The position numbers and the translations under genes were made by a program. 64,000 nucleotides of DNA from contig NZ_SELO01000013.1 in NCBI RefSeq assembly GCF_004146235.1, positions 1 through 64,000 on the forward strand. The letters are read 5' to 3'. Numbering within the stretch: the stretch's first letter is position 1; the number at the start of each line of letters is the position of its first letter. The notes under the pieces were generated by a model, which was not told where the DNA came from, did not search any database, and saw only the letters and a list, made by a program, of their open reading frames with translations. Below, one piece after another: positions 28,474-37,249 of the stretch. The stretch comes from Tropicimonas sp. IMCC6043 (lineage in GTDB: Bacteria > Pseudomonadota > Alphaproteobacteria > Rhodobacterales > Rhodobacteraceae).

Positions 28474-29499
28474 ATGAAGACGACACTGACCGCGATCGCC
28501 CTTCTGCTCGGGGGAACGGCGCTCGCCAGCGCCGAGGGCGAACTTCAGCTGTTCAACTGGGGCGACTACACGAGCCCGGAGATGATCAAGAAGTTCGAGG
28601 ACGAGACGGGCATCAATGTGACGATCACCGACTATGACAGCAACGACACCGCGATGGCCAAGATCGAGGCCGGCGGGCACGGGTTCGACCTCGTCGTGCC
28701 GTCCAACAGCTGGGTGCCGATCTTCATCGAGAAGGGTCTCATACAGGAACTCGACCTTTCGAAACTGCCCAATCACGGCAACATCGCGCAGCAATGGCTC
28801 GAGTCGCCCTACGATCCTGGCCGCAAATACTCGGTTCCGTGGCAGTGGGGATCGACCGGCATCGCTGTGAACAAAACCGCCTATGACGGCGACATCAACA
28901 CCTCGTCGATCTTCATGGACCCGCCGGAGGAGTTGGTAGGCAAGGTCAACGTCACGCCCGAGATGAACGACGTGATGTCGCTTGCGCTCTGGTATGTCGG
29001 CGGCGAACCCTGCACCGAAGACACCGAGATGCTGAAGAAGGCGCGCGACGCCCTGATGGAAGCCAAGCCCAAATGGCAGTCGATGGACTATGGCATGACC
29101 GAGAAGATGGCGGCCAACGACGTCATGGCCTCGGTCTACTGGAACGGCGCCATCTTCCGCGCCCGGCTGAAGAATCCCGACGTGGTCTATGGCTATCCGA
29201 AGGAAGGGTATCCGCTCTGGATGGACCAGGTGATGCTGCTGTCGGACGCCAAGAATGTCGACGAGGCGCACCAGTTTCTCAACTTCATCATGGATCCCGA
29301 AAATGCCGCCATGATCTCGTCCTTCGCGCGCTACGCGAACGGCATCGCCGGGTCGGAACCTTTCATGCCCGAAGACATGATGACCGCTCCCGAGATCGTC
29401 GTCGCCGAGGAGTTCCAGAGTTCCGGGCATTTCCTGCCGACCTGTTCTCCGAAGGCGCAGGAATACTACACCGCGATCTGGACCGAGCTCCAGAAATAG
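28474..29499 (+). CDS. potD: spermidine/putrescine-binding periplasmic protein
   Basis: A 341-residue extracytoplasmic solute-binding protein. The signal peptide (MKTTLTAIALLLGGTALASA) precedes ELQLFNWGDYTSPEMIKKFE, the classic PotD/PotF start. Later segments (GFDLVVPSNSWVPIFIEKG, PWQWGSTGIAVNK, YWNGAIF) line the polyamine-binding cleft in the family. ATG 28474 has GGAG 6 nt upstream; an ATG at 28462 is less well placed. Two strong hairpins follow the stop. Confidence 0.92.
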   Translation: MKTTLTAIALLLGGTALASAEGELQLFNWGDYTSPEMIKKFEDETGINVTITDYDSNDTAMAKIEAGGHGFDLVVPSNSWVPIFIEKGLIQELDLSKLPNHGNIAQQWLESPYDPGRKYSVPWQWGSTGIAVNKTAYDGDINTSSIFMDPPEELVGKVNVTPEMNDVMSLALWYVGGEPCTEDTEMLKKARDALMEAKPKWQSMDYGMTEKMAANDVMASVYWNGAIFRARLKNPDVVYGYPKEGYPLWMDQVMLLSDAKNVDEAHQFLNFIMDPENAAMISSFARYANGIAGSEPFMPEDMMTAPEIVVAEEFQSSGHFLPTCSPKAQEYYTAIWTELQK

Positions 29500-29504
29500 A
29501 AACC

Positions 29505-29547
29505 CGGGCGCTTCGGCGCCCGCCCCGCCGGGGGCATGTCCCCCGGC
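29505..29547 (+). terminator. tandem hairpins after potD
   Basis: A 7-bp stem closed by a TTCG tetraloop (CGGGCGC-TTCG-GCGCCCG, 29505-29522) is followed by an 8-bp stem with a 5-nt loop (GCCGGGGG-CATGT-CCCCCGGC, 29527-29547). No T-tract follows, so it may terminate partially or protect the mRNA end before the amidase gene. Confidence 0.5.
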
Positions 29548-29566
29548 CATTTCCGGGACATGCCGG

Positions 29567-30994
29567 ATGAAGGATTTCGACGCCGACACCCTGATCTCTG
29601 CCGAGGCCACCAGCCTGGCTACGGCGCTGCGAAACCGCGAGGTTTCGGCCAGCGCGGTCATGTCGGCATTCCTCGACCGGATCGAGGCGACCAACCCCCG
29701 TGTCAATGCCATCGTCTCCCTGCGCGCGCGCGCCGGGCTTCTCGCCGAGGCCGAGGCGGCGGACCGGGCGGATCCGGCCGGGTCGCTCTGGGGCCTGCCG
29801 GTCGCGATCAAGGACCTGGTCGCGACGAAGGGGCTGCGCACGACCTATGGCTCGCTGATCTACGCCGACTATGTTCCCGCCGAAGACGATCTGCTGGCGG
29901 CGCGGCTGAGAGCGGCCGGCGCAATTGTCGTCGGCAAGACCAACACGCCGGAGTGGGGCCACGGATCCCACACGTTCAACCCGGTCTTCGGGGCAACTCG
30001 GAATCCCTACGATCTCGCGCGCAGCGCCGGCGGCTCCTCGGGCGGGGCGGCGGCGGCGGTTTCGGCGCGCCTGCTGCCGCTTGCCGACGGATCGGACATG
30101 ATGGGCTCGCTCCGCAACCCGGCCGCCTTCTGCAACATCTACGGCTTCCGGCCGACTGTGGGGCTCGTTCCGCGGGATGCGAGTGGCGACACCTTCCTCT
30201 CGACGCTCAGCACCGATGGTCCGATGGCCCGGTCTCCGCGCGACCTGGTGCTGCTTCTGTCGGTGCTGGCCGGGCCGAACCCGGAAGTGCCCTTCGACCG
30301 GCCTCTCGAGGATTTCGCGGCGGGTTTCGGCGGCGATCTGAAAGGCAAGCGGATCGGCTGGCTTGCCGATTGGGGCGGTGCCTACCGGATGGAGTCGGGG
30401 ATCCTCAGAACCTGCGAGGCGGCCCTTCGGGTCTTCGAGGAACTTGGTGCGATCGTCGAGCCTCTTGCGCCGCCATTTCCGGCCGAGGCGCTCTGGTCGT
30501 CCTGGACAACATTGCGGGCCGGGATCATCGCCGGCGCACGCGAGGAACTCGCCGCCGATCCGGCAAAACGCGCGGCGACCAAGCCCGAGACGCTCTGGGA
30601 AATCGAGCAGGGCGCGGATCTGAGCGCCCGCGCCTTCTACGCGGCGAGCGAGATCCGGTCCGGCTGGTTCAGGCGTGCCGCGCAACTCCTGTCGAAATTC
30701 GACGCGCTCGCGCTTCCGGCGGCGCAGGTCTGGCCGTTTCCGGTGGCCTGGCGCTGGCCAGAGGAGGTCGCGGGGCGGAAGATGGACAGCTATCACCGGT
30801 GGATGGAGGTCGTCGTCCCGGTGAGCCTCCTCGGCGCCCCGTGCCTTGCCCTGCCCGCGGGTTTCTCGGAAACCGGCCTGCCGACCGGGCTGCAACTCTT
30901 CGGGCCGACCGGCACGGACGCCGCGCTGCTGGCAATGGGGGATGCCTATCACCGGGCGACAGACTGGCCAAACCGCCGGCCGCCGCCGCTTTGA
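29567..30994 (+). CDS. amidase-signature family enzyme
   Basis: A 475-residue amidase with Lys in VAIKDLV, GSAGGSSGGAAAAVSAR containing the cis-Ser, and the nucleophile region DGSDMMGSLRNPA. The DMMGS spelling replaces the usual DxGGS. It ends 3 bp from the converging N-carbamoylputrescine amidase gene. Being distal in the potABCD unit, it probably acts on an imported amide-bearing amine. This paralogue differs enough from the amidase at 24.1 kb to suggest a separate substrate. Confidence 0.88.
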   Translation: MKDFDADTLISAEATSLATALRNREVSASAVMSAFLDRIEATNPRVNAIVSLRARAGLLAEAEAADRADPAGSLWGLPVAIKDLVATKGLRTTYGSLIYADYVPAEDDLLAARLRAAGAIVVGKTNTPEWGHGSHTFNPVFGATRNPYDLARSAGGSSGGAAAAVSARLLPLADGSDMMGSLRNPAAFCNIYGFRPTVGLVPRDASGDTFLSTLSTDGPMARSPRDLVLLLSVLAGPNPEVPFDRPLEDFAAGFGGDLKGKRIGWLADWGGAYRMESGILRTCEAALRVFEELGAIVEPLAPPFPAEALWSSWTTLRAGIIAGAREELAADPAKRAATKPETLWEIEQGADLSARAFYAASEIRSGWFRRAAQLLSKFDALALPAAQVWPFPVAWRWPEEVAGRKMDSYHRWMEVVVPVSLLGAPCLALPAGFSETGLPTGLQLFGPTGTDAALLAMGDAYHRATDWPNRRPPPL

Positions 30995-30997
30995 CGG

Positions 30998-31861
30998 CTA
31001 GCCGCCGAACCCCTTCAGCGCATTGTAGAGATCCGGCCGACGGTCCCGGAACAGGCCCCAGCTGCGGCGCAGCTCGCCAATCGCGTCGAGATCGAACTTC
31101 GCGACCAGGCACGCTTCCTCTGTGCGTCCCGCCTGGGTGACGAGCTGGCCGGCCGGATCCGAGATAAAGGAGGTGCCATAGAAGATGACCTCCTGCCCGT
31201 CCTGCACCTCCCGTCCGATCCGGTTGGAAGCCGCGACCGGCAGGATGTTGGCCGCCGCATGTCCGCGCATGGTCATCTCCCAATGCGGTTGGCTGTCATA
31301 GCCCGGCGCCGGTGGCTCCGAGCCGATCGCAGTTGGGTAAAGCAGCATCTCGGCGCCCATCAAGGCCATGGCCCGTGCCGCTTCGGGGAACCACTGGTCC
31401 CAGCAGATGCCGACGCCGATCCGTCCGAAGCCGGTGTCCCAGACGCGAAACCCGGTGTCGCCGGGCGAGAAGTAGTATTTCTCCTCGTAGCCCGGCCCCT
31501 GCGGGATGTGGCTCTTGCGATAGCAGCCGAGGATCTTTCCGTCCGCATCGACCATCGCGAGCGAGTTGAAATGCGCCGGCCCTGCACGCTCGAAGAACGA
31601 GATCGGCAGCACCACGCCAAGCTCGCGCGCCAGGTCCGCGAACCGCGCCACGAGCGGGTTGCCCTCGAAGGGCTGCGCCCAGGCAAAGTAGCGCGGGTCT
31701 TCGGTCTTGCAGAAATACGGTCCGTGGAACAGTTCCTGAAGCAGGATCACCTGACCGCCGGCCGCCGCCGCCTGCCGTACCAGCGCCTCGGCGCGGTCGG
31801 CATTGGTGTCGTGGTCGTCGCCACAGGCGAATTGCGTTACCGCGATTGCGACCTCAGGCAT
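30998..31861 (-). CDS. aguB: N-carbamoylputrescine amidase
   Basis: A 287-residue nitrilase-superfamily hydrolase, expected to convert N-carbamoylputrescine to putrescine, CO2 and ammonia in the agmatine route. The Glu-Lys-Cys triad is visible in LLQELFHGPYF, CYRKSHIPQGPGYEEKYYF and GVGICWDQWFPEAARAMAL. The GPGYEEKYYF segment and the EPPAPGYDSQPHWE substrate loop are typical of AguB. The start at 31861 overlaps the end of the acetylpolyamine amidohydrolase gene by 8 bp, so the two are coupled. Confidence 0.9.
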   Translation of the reverse strand: MPEVAIAVTQFACGDDHDTNADRAEALVRQAAAAGGQVILLQELFHGPYFCKTEDPRYFAWAQPFEGNPLVARFADLARELGVVLPISFFERAGPAHFNSLAMVDADGKILGCYRKSHIPQGPGYEEKYYFSPGDTGFRVWDTGFGRIGVGICWDQWFPEAARAMALMGAEMLLYPTAIGSEPPAPGYDSQPHWEMTMRGHAAANILPVAASNRIGREVQDGQEVIFYGTSFISDPAGQLVTQAGRTEEACLVAKFDLDAIGELRRSWGLFRDRRPDLYNALKGFGG

Positions 31862-32885
31862 CGAGGAATCCTTCCAGAACATTCACGACATTGATCCCGA
31901 CGGCCTCGACCGCATAGCCGCCCTCCATGCAGAACAGGGTCGGCAGGCCGAGCGTTCCGATCCGGCGACCGGCATCGGTGAAATCCGGGCTGTCGAGCTT
32001 GAAGAAACTGATGGGGTCGTCCTTGTAGGCATCGACGCCCAGTGACACCACCAGCGCTTCGGCGCCGAAGCCGCGAATGCGCGCCAGCGCATCGTCAAGC
32101 GCGCCCGACCAGACGTCGTAGCCGGTGCCGGGCGACATCGGGTAGTTCGCGGTCGCGCCCTCGCCATCGCCGCTGCCGGTCTCGTCGGCGTAGCCGAGGA
32201 AATAGGGGAAGGCATCCTCCGGCGCACCGTGAAGCGAGGCAAAGAAGATGTCGCCGCGCCCGTAGAGGATGTCCTGAGTGCCGTTGCCGTGGTGAAAATC
32301 GATGTCGAGCACGGCAACACGTTCCGCACCGTCGCGCCGGAACGCCTCGGCCGCCAGCGCCGCGTTGTTGATGAAGCAATAACCGCCATACATGTCGGCC
32401 GTCGCATGGTGTCCGGGCGGGCGGCAAAGCGCGAAGGCCGCCTTCGCGCCCGCAGCGACATGGGCCTGCGCCGCCTGTGCGGATGCCGCCGAGGACAGCG
32501 CGGCGATCCAGGTGCCCGCCGTGATCGCCGTTTCCGAGGCAAGCGCGTAGTAGCCGACCTTGCCGTCGATGTCGCGCGGCGGGCGCGCGGTCTGCATGCG
32601 CCGCGCCGGGAAGTTGGCGGCGATGACCTCGCCGGCCATGCCGGCCGCCTTCCACTCGGTCCAGGCCGTCTCGAGGAAGTCGAGGTAATCGGGAGCACAG
32701 AGCGCGCGGATCGCCTCCATGTCCGCCGCGCCGGGGGCGACGATATCGGCCAGCCCGCATTCCTTGAGCCGGTTCAGCACATATTCCACGCGGCTCGGCC
32801 GCTCGAAAGGTGTCACGAACTGGCCGCCGTTGAGCTCCGCCTGCGGGAAGTGGCGACGGTGATCCTCGCTGAAGAAAGTTCTCAA
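31854..32885 (-). CDS. aphA: acetylpolyamine amidohydrolase (histone deacetylase family)
   Basis: A 343-residue zinc hydrolase that removes acetyl groups from acetylputrescine, acetylspermidine and related amines. It aligns along its length with the Mycoplana ramosa enzyme as I remember it: MRTFFSEDHRRHFPQAELNGG, CRPPGHHA, YGGYCFINNAA, the zinc ligands Asp and His in LDIDFHHGNGTQD and the third ligand in GVDAYKDDPISFFKL, then MEGGYAVE. With AguB it would feed putrescine into a common pool, matching the nearby pot importer. It lies 88 bp downstream of the cytochrome b gene. Confidence 0.93.
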   Translation of the reverse strand: MRTFFSEDHRRHFPQAELNGGQFVTPFERPSRVEYVLNRLKECGLADIVAPGAADMEAIRALCAPDYLDFLETAWTEWKAAGMAGEVIAANFPARRMQTARPPRDIDGKVGYYALASETAITAGTWIAALSSAASAQAAQAHVAAGAKAAFALCRPPGHHATADMYGGYCFINNAALAAEAFRRDGAERVAVLDIDFHHGNGTQDILYGRGDIFFASLHGAPEDAFPYFLGYADETGSGDGEGATANYPMSPGTGYDVWSGALDDALARIRGFGAEALVVSLGVDAYKDDPISFFKLDSPDFTDAGRRIGTLGLPTLFCMEGGYAVEAVGINVVNVLEGFLDA

Positions 32886-32973
32886 TTCTGCCTCGCTGCT
32901 AATTGCTGCGGCAGACCGTCGATGCTTCGAAGTGCAAGGTCAAGCGTGGAAACGGCCTCACGCCTCCGGACGG

Positions 32974-33606
32974 TCAGTCCGGCTCGCTCTCGCCGTGCCG
33001 GTCCCAGCCGGTGATCATCGCGCGAAGCTGCGAGGTGAGCGTCTCGCCCGTCGTGATCAGGTAGAGGTGAGAGATCAGGAAGGCCGCGATCAGGAAGGCC
33101 GTGGCGACATGGATGCCGTTCACCCACAGGACCGGCAGGTCGTCGGGGTAGAGCGCCGGGAACTTGCCGTAGACCCAGAGGATCAGTCCGGAGATCCAGA
33201 TCGCGGGCGCCATAGCCACCTTGAAGATGAGGTAGACCAGCGCCTGCATCGGATTGTGCTTGCGCCTGACGCTCGGCCGAAAGGGGTGCGGCGCGCCGAA
33301 GAAGATCCCCGTGGCATAGAACAGCATGGTCGCCCACATCCGGTCCGTGCTCGGAACGTAGTGGCGCCACTGCCCGGTCACGAAATGCCAGAATATCGCG
33401 AAGGCCCACAGCACGAGCAGGGAAAACGCCGCGAAGATGTGGAGATTCAGCGCCCGCTCGAAGCCGAGCAGGCTGTAGAAGCCGTGGATCTCGAAGCCCG
33501 TGGTCAGCAGGAAGATGATGAGCACCGCCTGGACCCAGTGCCAGAAGCGCTCGAATGCGGTGAAGAGATAGACGCCACGTGCGTCCTGCGCAGGAATGTC
33601 AGCCAT
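32974..33606 (-). CDS. cytochrome b/b6-domain membrane protein
   Basis: A 210-residue inner-membrane di-haem cytochrome b of the kind that anchors multihaem or molybdo-reductases. Four to five hydrophobic helices are seen, with candidate haem ligands in FWHWVQ, NLHIFAAF, FWHFVTG, NGIHVATAF and ISHLYLITTGET. Its start overlaps the stop of the nine-haem cytochrome gene by 8 bp. It probably links the quinone pool to that cytochrome. Confidence 0.85.
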   Translation of the reverse strand: MADIPAQDARGVYLFTAFERFWHWVQAVLIIFLLTTGFEIHGFYSLLGFERALNLHIFAAFSLLVLWAFAIFWHFVTGQWRHYVPSTDRMWATMLFYATGIFFGAPHPFRPSVRRKHNPMQALVYLIFKVAMAPAIWISGLILWVYGKFPALYPDDLPVLWVNGIHVATAFLIAAFLISHLYLITTGETLTSQLRAMITGWDRHGESEPD

Positions 33607-35407
33607 GCCGGCCCCTCCCGTTGAAGAACCCGAAGCCGAGTCGCAGCACCCCGTGCAGGATCACGCCGGCCAGCACTGCGGCGAGCAGTGCGAGCCCTGC
33701 GCGATCGAGCCAGGAATAGCCGTCGCGTCCCGGCAGATATCCGCCCGGCAGGTTGGCGAGCAGGCCGTCGGACACATGGCAGGACTGGCAGGCCAAGGCC
33801 TCGCTCGCAGGGGCCACCATGTGGTTGACTGGAATCATCTGCCGGACGCGAGCAAAGGCCACGTCACCGCTGAACGGTGTGTTGGCCGCTTCCATGCCGG
33901 CGTCGATCGCCTTTTCCCAGTCGAAGCGGTTCCACAGCGCGTCACCGCTGCGGCCTGAGAATTTCACCGCCGCAAGGCGCCGGTCCTCGGCATCGACCGG
34001 TACCACCGAATGCATCACCTTGACCGGCGCGATCCGGGAATCCTCATCCGTGGGATCGCCCTCGAAGGATGCGATCCAGGGTGTTCCGGCAAACGCGGCT
34101 TCGATCATCGCGAGATCGGCCAGGTCTTCTGTCTCGCTCTCCCCCGGATCGCTCCCCTCAGCGAGAGGCTCGCCGGGGCGGTGCATGGCAAGACGGCCGT
34201 TGGACCAGATGAGCGTCGGCTTCACGTCACCGGCGGCGACGAGGTTGCCCTTCTCGGTGGCATAAGTGATGCGGCCGTCCTCGTCCTTCTGGACCATCGG
34301 CTTGCGATCGCGCCCGCGTTTGCCGACCGACGACCAGTCCCAGAGAACCCGCGTCTGCGTCTCGCCACGCGCGATGGAGGGGATGTGACAAGTCTCGCAG
34401 GCGACCCGGTCGATATGCCGGTCGAGCCGTGCGCCGCTGGCAAGGTCCTCATGCGGCGTGGCACTGTGGCACCCCTGGCAGGACGCCGCGGCACCGGCCA
34501 GAGCCGGCCTGTCGGGCCCGTCGCCGGGACCACCGGCGTAACGGCTTCCCGAGATCGCATGTTCGGTCGTGGTGTGGCAGGTGCTGCAAGTGAAGCCCGC
34601 CCCATCCGGCGCGGCCGCCATATGCACGTCGAGCGCCACTGGCGGGTTGATCAGGTCTGGGTTCAGGTCTCCATGCTTGACGCCTGGGCCGCCGTCGGCC
34701 TGGAAGTGGCAGCTGCCGCAGCTCGCCAGCGTCGACGGACCCACCGACTGGGCCGCGGCCACGAGATCCTCGACCTCCGGCGTGTCACCGCGGAGCCGTT
34801 CGTCATGGCACATCGAACAGGCTGCGCCGCCCTCGTGGAAATTCGCGCGCGTCCATTGACCTGTCGGCTCGTGGCAGGACAGGCAGTCCACCGGCGCGAC
34901 GGGCTCGCTGGACGCGTCGAACATCGCCGGATCGTCGAAACGGGTGCCGGCGATGTGGCAGGAAGTGCAGGCGTCCAGGTTGGACGGCGTCGAGAGCAGG
35001 AAGCCGTTGGCGACATGGCGCATCCCGGACGGTTCGGCATCTTCCGTGGAAAGAGCCCCGAAGAAGGCGAGCAGTTCGGCGCCCGGCGCCTCCATGTTGC
35101 GCACGGGGGCCGGCGGCCATGTCCATTCGAAATGCACCGTGCCATGAAGCTGTTCCGGTCCGGTGTTGTGACAGCCAAGGCAAGCCTGATTGACCTCCGC
35201 GGCATCGCTGAACGGACCGGCGAGTTCCTCGAACTTGCTGTGATCGGCGGTTGACGGCGGGACAGCGAGCGCCGAAAGGAGCGCAGCCGTCTCGGTTCCG
35301 CCCGTCGCTGCGGCCGATTGCGAAACCGCCGGCGCCGTGGCCGCGGCGGTCAGACCGAGCGCCAGAATCGTCCTGCGGAGCCAGACGCCTGCCCAGTTCC
35401 CTGCCAT
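33599..35407 (-). CDS. multihaem c-type cytochrome, octahaem tetrathionate reductase-like, with nine CXXCH motifs
   Basis: A 602-residue exported cytochrome. I count nine CXXCH sites: CLGCH, CTSCH, CLSCH, CSMCH, CGSCH, CSTCH, CQGCH, CETCH and CQSCH. The first eight lie in the spacing expected of octahaem tetrathionate reductase-family proteins. The ninth is about 190 residues further on, just before a C-terminal membrane helix (about 570-592, LALLAAVLAGVILHGVL). A signal sequence occupies the first 30 residues. The family reduces tetrathionate, nitrite or hydroxylamine in vitro; the physiological acceptor here is unknown. It sits between a pentahaem cytochrome and a membrane cytochrome b, forming a complete quinol-to-periplasm chain. 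Confidence 0.85.
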   Translation of the reverse strand: MAGNWAGVWLRRTILALGLTAAATAPAVSQSAAATGGTETAALLSALAVPPSTADHSKFEELAGPFSDAAEVNQACLGCHNTGPEQLHGTVHFEWTWPPAPVRNMEAPGAELLAFFGALSTEDAEPSGMRHVANGFLLSTPSNLDACTSCHIAGTRFDDPAMFDASSEPVAPVDCLSCHEPTGQWTRANFHEGGAACSMCHDERLRGDTPEVEDLVAAAQSVGPSTLASCGSCHFQADGGPGVKHGDLNPDLINPPVALDVHMAAAPDGAGFTCSTCHTTTEHAISGSRYAGGPGDGPDRPALAGAAASCQGCHSATPHEDLASGARLDRHIDRVACETCHIPSIARGETQTRVLWDWSSVGKRGRDRKPMVQKDEDGRITYATEKGNLVAAGDVKPTLIWSNGRLAMHRPGEPLAEGSDPGESETEDLADLAMIEAAFAGTPWIASFEGDPTDEDSRIAPVKVMHSVVPVDAEDRRLAAVKFSGRSGDALWNRFDWEKAIDAGMEAANTPFSGDVAFARVRQMIPVNHMVAPASEALACQSCHVSDGLLANLPGGYLPGRDGYSWLDRAGLALLAAVLAGVILHGVLRLGFGFFNGRGRHG

Positions 35408-35498
35408 GTCGGTCGTCCTTGTGCCTCTTGTTGTCCTTCTGCGGAAAAGGCCGCCAGGGCGGCCAGTTCCGTTTCGTGCCTGTGGTATGCGTCAGCGA

Positions 35499-36674
35499 TC
35501 AGTTCGGACGCTCTCCGGGAACCGCGACCCCGCTTCCGGCATCCGCCAGATCGGCGATGCTGTCATGCAGGAGTTGCAGCGCATAGTAGGGGTTGTGCGT
35601 GAACATCCCCGGATCCTTCGCCACGACCTGGTAGTTGTAGGCCGCTTCGAGAAGGCGCGGCGTCCAGGTCTGATACCGGTTCGGATACTTGGCTTCACCC
35701 TCTTCGATCGCACCGCTTCCGTCGCCATCGACGAAGAAATACGGGTAGTTGTGCGAGTCATACCCGATCGCGGCGCCGGCGGTTTTCTCGCCATAGGCCA
35801 TGATCGCGTCGAGCAACGTGGTGTGAAGCGCCTGGATCTCGGCCTGGATGCCTTCCTTGACGTCGCCATTGCCGTCGAAATCGGCCTTGGACGTCCGGAT
35901 CTGGAGCAGCGAGTCCTTGTCGCCCTCGACCACCTCGTCATGGCACTCCATGCAGGACTCGACCTTCACCTCCAGCGTGTGGGGGTTGTGGCAGTCATTG
36001 CAGGTCTGCGAGATCTGGTCGTGGAAGTAGTAGCCGACATAGTCCTTGCCGTCATACTCGAAGCCGCCCTGGACTTCGCCGCCGAAACGGCTCGCCGCCG
36101 CGGCCCTGTAGTGAATGTTGACGAATCCGAGGTCGGGCGAGGTCGTGTCGGGATCCGGCGAGCCGGCCTCCTCGATCTTGGCCAGGACCTGAACGGTCGA
36201 GTTGCGACCGCCGTGGCAGGTCATGCAGCGAATATCGGGCGTGAAGACTTCCTGCTCGATGCCCGAGGGGAAGGTCACCACCGTCCGCTCCTCAGCCGTC
36301 TCGTCGTGACAGGCCATGCAAGAGATGCCCATCGCCGTGGCCGGGTCAGGCGACTGTTTGGCGTCCACCACGCCGGCTTCGCTGCCATCGGCACCGATAT
36401 AGTCGAGGAAACCCGCCGTCGAGTGGCACTGCGAGCAGGCTTCCGGAATCATCTTGTCGTCTTCTTCATCCCAATGGCGGAACGCCTCCTTGGTGATGTC
36501 GGCATGCGGCGAGGTGCGCCATTCGTCCAGATTGGGAATCTCGGGCATCAGGGTCGCGGGCGCAGGTATCATGCTTTCCTGGGCCGAGGCCGTCTGCTGC
36601 CATGCCATCCCTCCCCATGCGGCGATGCCTGCCGCGATCGTTATTGCAACGGCGGTCCTAAGTGTCGATTTCAT
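35499..36674 (-). CDS. pentahaem c-type cytochrome with EF-hand-like loops
   Basis: A 391-residue periplasmic protein with a signal peptide (cleavage near TASAQE) and five haem-binding sites (CSQCH, CMACH, CMTCH, CNDCH, CMECH) in the first 260 residues. Two calcium-loop-like segments follow, DFDGNGDVKEG and DGDGSGAIEEGE, which is unusual in a multihaem cytochrome. AGGAGGG lies just before the ATG. It is first in a unit with the nine-haem cytochrome (91 bp downstream) and cytochrome b, and probably delivers or accepts electrons for them. Confidence 0.85.
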   Translation of the reverse strand: MKSTLRTAVAITIAAGIAAWGGMAWQQTASAQESMIPAPATLMPEIPNLDEWRTSPHADITKEAFRHWDEEDDKMIPEACSQCHSTAGFLDYIGADGSEAGVVDAKQSPDPATAMGISCMACHDETAEERTVVTFPSGIEQEVFTPDIRCMTCHGGRNSTVQVLAKIEEAGSPDPDTTSPDLGFVNIHYRAAAASRFGGEVQGGFEYDGKDYVGYYFHDQISQTCNDCHNPHTLEVKVESCMECHDEVVEGDKDSLLQIRTSKADFDGNGDVKEGIQAEIQALHTTLLDAIMAYGEKTAGAAIGYDSHNYPYFFVDGDGSGAIEEGEAKYPNRYQTWTPRLLEAAYNYQVVAKDPGMFTHNPYYALQLLHDSIADLADAGSGVAVPGERPN

Positions 36675-36700
36675 GGGTCCCTCCTATTCGCGCTCAGATT

Positions 36701-36714
36701 TTCATTTATCTCAA
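36701..36714 (-). promoter_or_regulatory. degenerate FNR/CRP-type site upstream of the cytochrome unit
   Basis: Read on the - strand the site is TTGAG-ATAA-ATGAA, two mismatches from TTGAT-N4-ATCAA, about 26 bp before the pentahaem cytochrome start. Anaerobic control by an FNR/DNR-type protein would suit a multihaem reductase. The match is imperfect and the position close to the start, so this is tentative. Confidence 0.25.
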
Positions 36715-37149
36715 GCGTTTAAATTCGAGCGTAGACCTGCCATTTGGCTCTTGCAAGGCCAGCGATCGCACCGAAAGCGCTCAGGAAAGGGCTCCGCGGC
36801 AGATTTTCGACGGCCTAAATATCTATCCCAAAAACGAGTTCTTCCAGCGCCGCCGCAATGCGGCTCCCGGGGCACGCCGCCGAACACGCGGAATCCATCG
36901 GATGACGCGCAGCCCCCTCAGGTTTGTCAGCCGTTTGATATCCCGGCCGCGGAGAAAGCCCGTCTTTTGGCCTGAGGCGCGCATACGAATCTGCCCGCAT
37001 GTCGACGGAGTTAACAAGTATCCACAATTCACATTCTGCTCGATGCGGGCATCTCGCGGATATCTCTCCATTTCGTCGCAGGTACCCCAGTCCCCGCGAT
37101 TTCACGGGCAACAAGGCCCGGCGGTGAATCAGCTGTGGCAAAACCGGCA

Positions 37150-37177
37150 AATTCAATTCAAATATATGAATTGAATT
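37150..37177. repeat. perfect AT-rich inverted repeat (11-bp arms)
   Basis: AATTCAATTCA and its exact complement TGAATTGAATT are separated by AATATA. It stands out in GC-rich DNA. It lies 73 bp past the aminotransferase stop and about 480 bp before the cytochrome start. It could be an operator, a weak terminator for the aminotransferase, or a remnant of a mobile element end. Confidence 0.6.
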
Positions 37178-37249
37178 ATCCAAATACGGGCACCCATCCT
37201 GACTGCCTTCGGTCAGGCCCCTCCGCCCCGTCCGCCGGGGCCGATCCGG

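Larger units (their letters stand above)
36675..37249. other. intergenic region holding promoter of the cytochrome unit
   Basis: 575 bp between the cytochrome unit and the aminotransferase gene. No gene is supported; it is AT-richer than its surroundings, especially 36990-37190. It contains a degenerate FNR-like site near the cytochrome start and an AT-rich perfect inverted repeat at 37150-37177. Confidence 0.45.
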
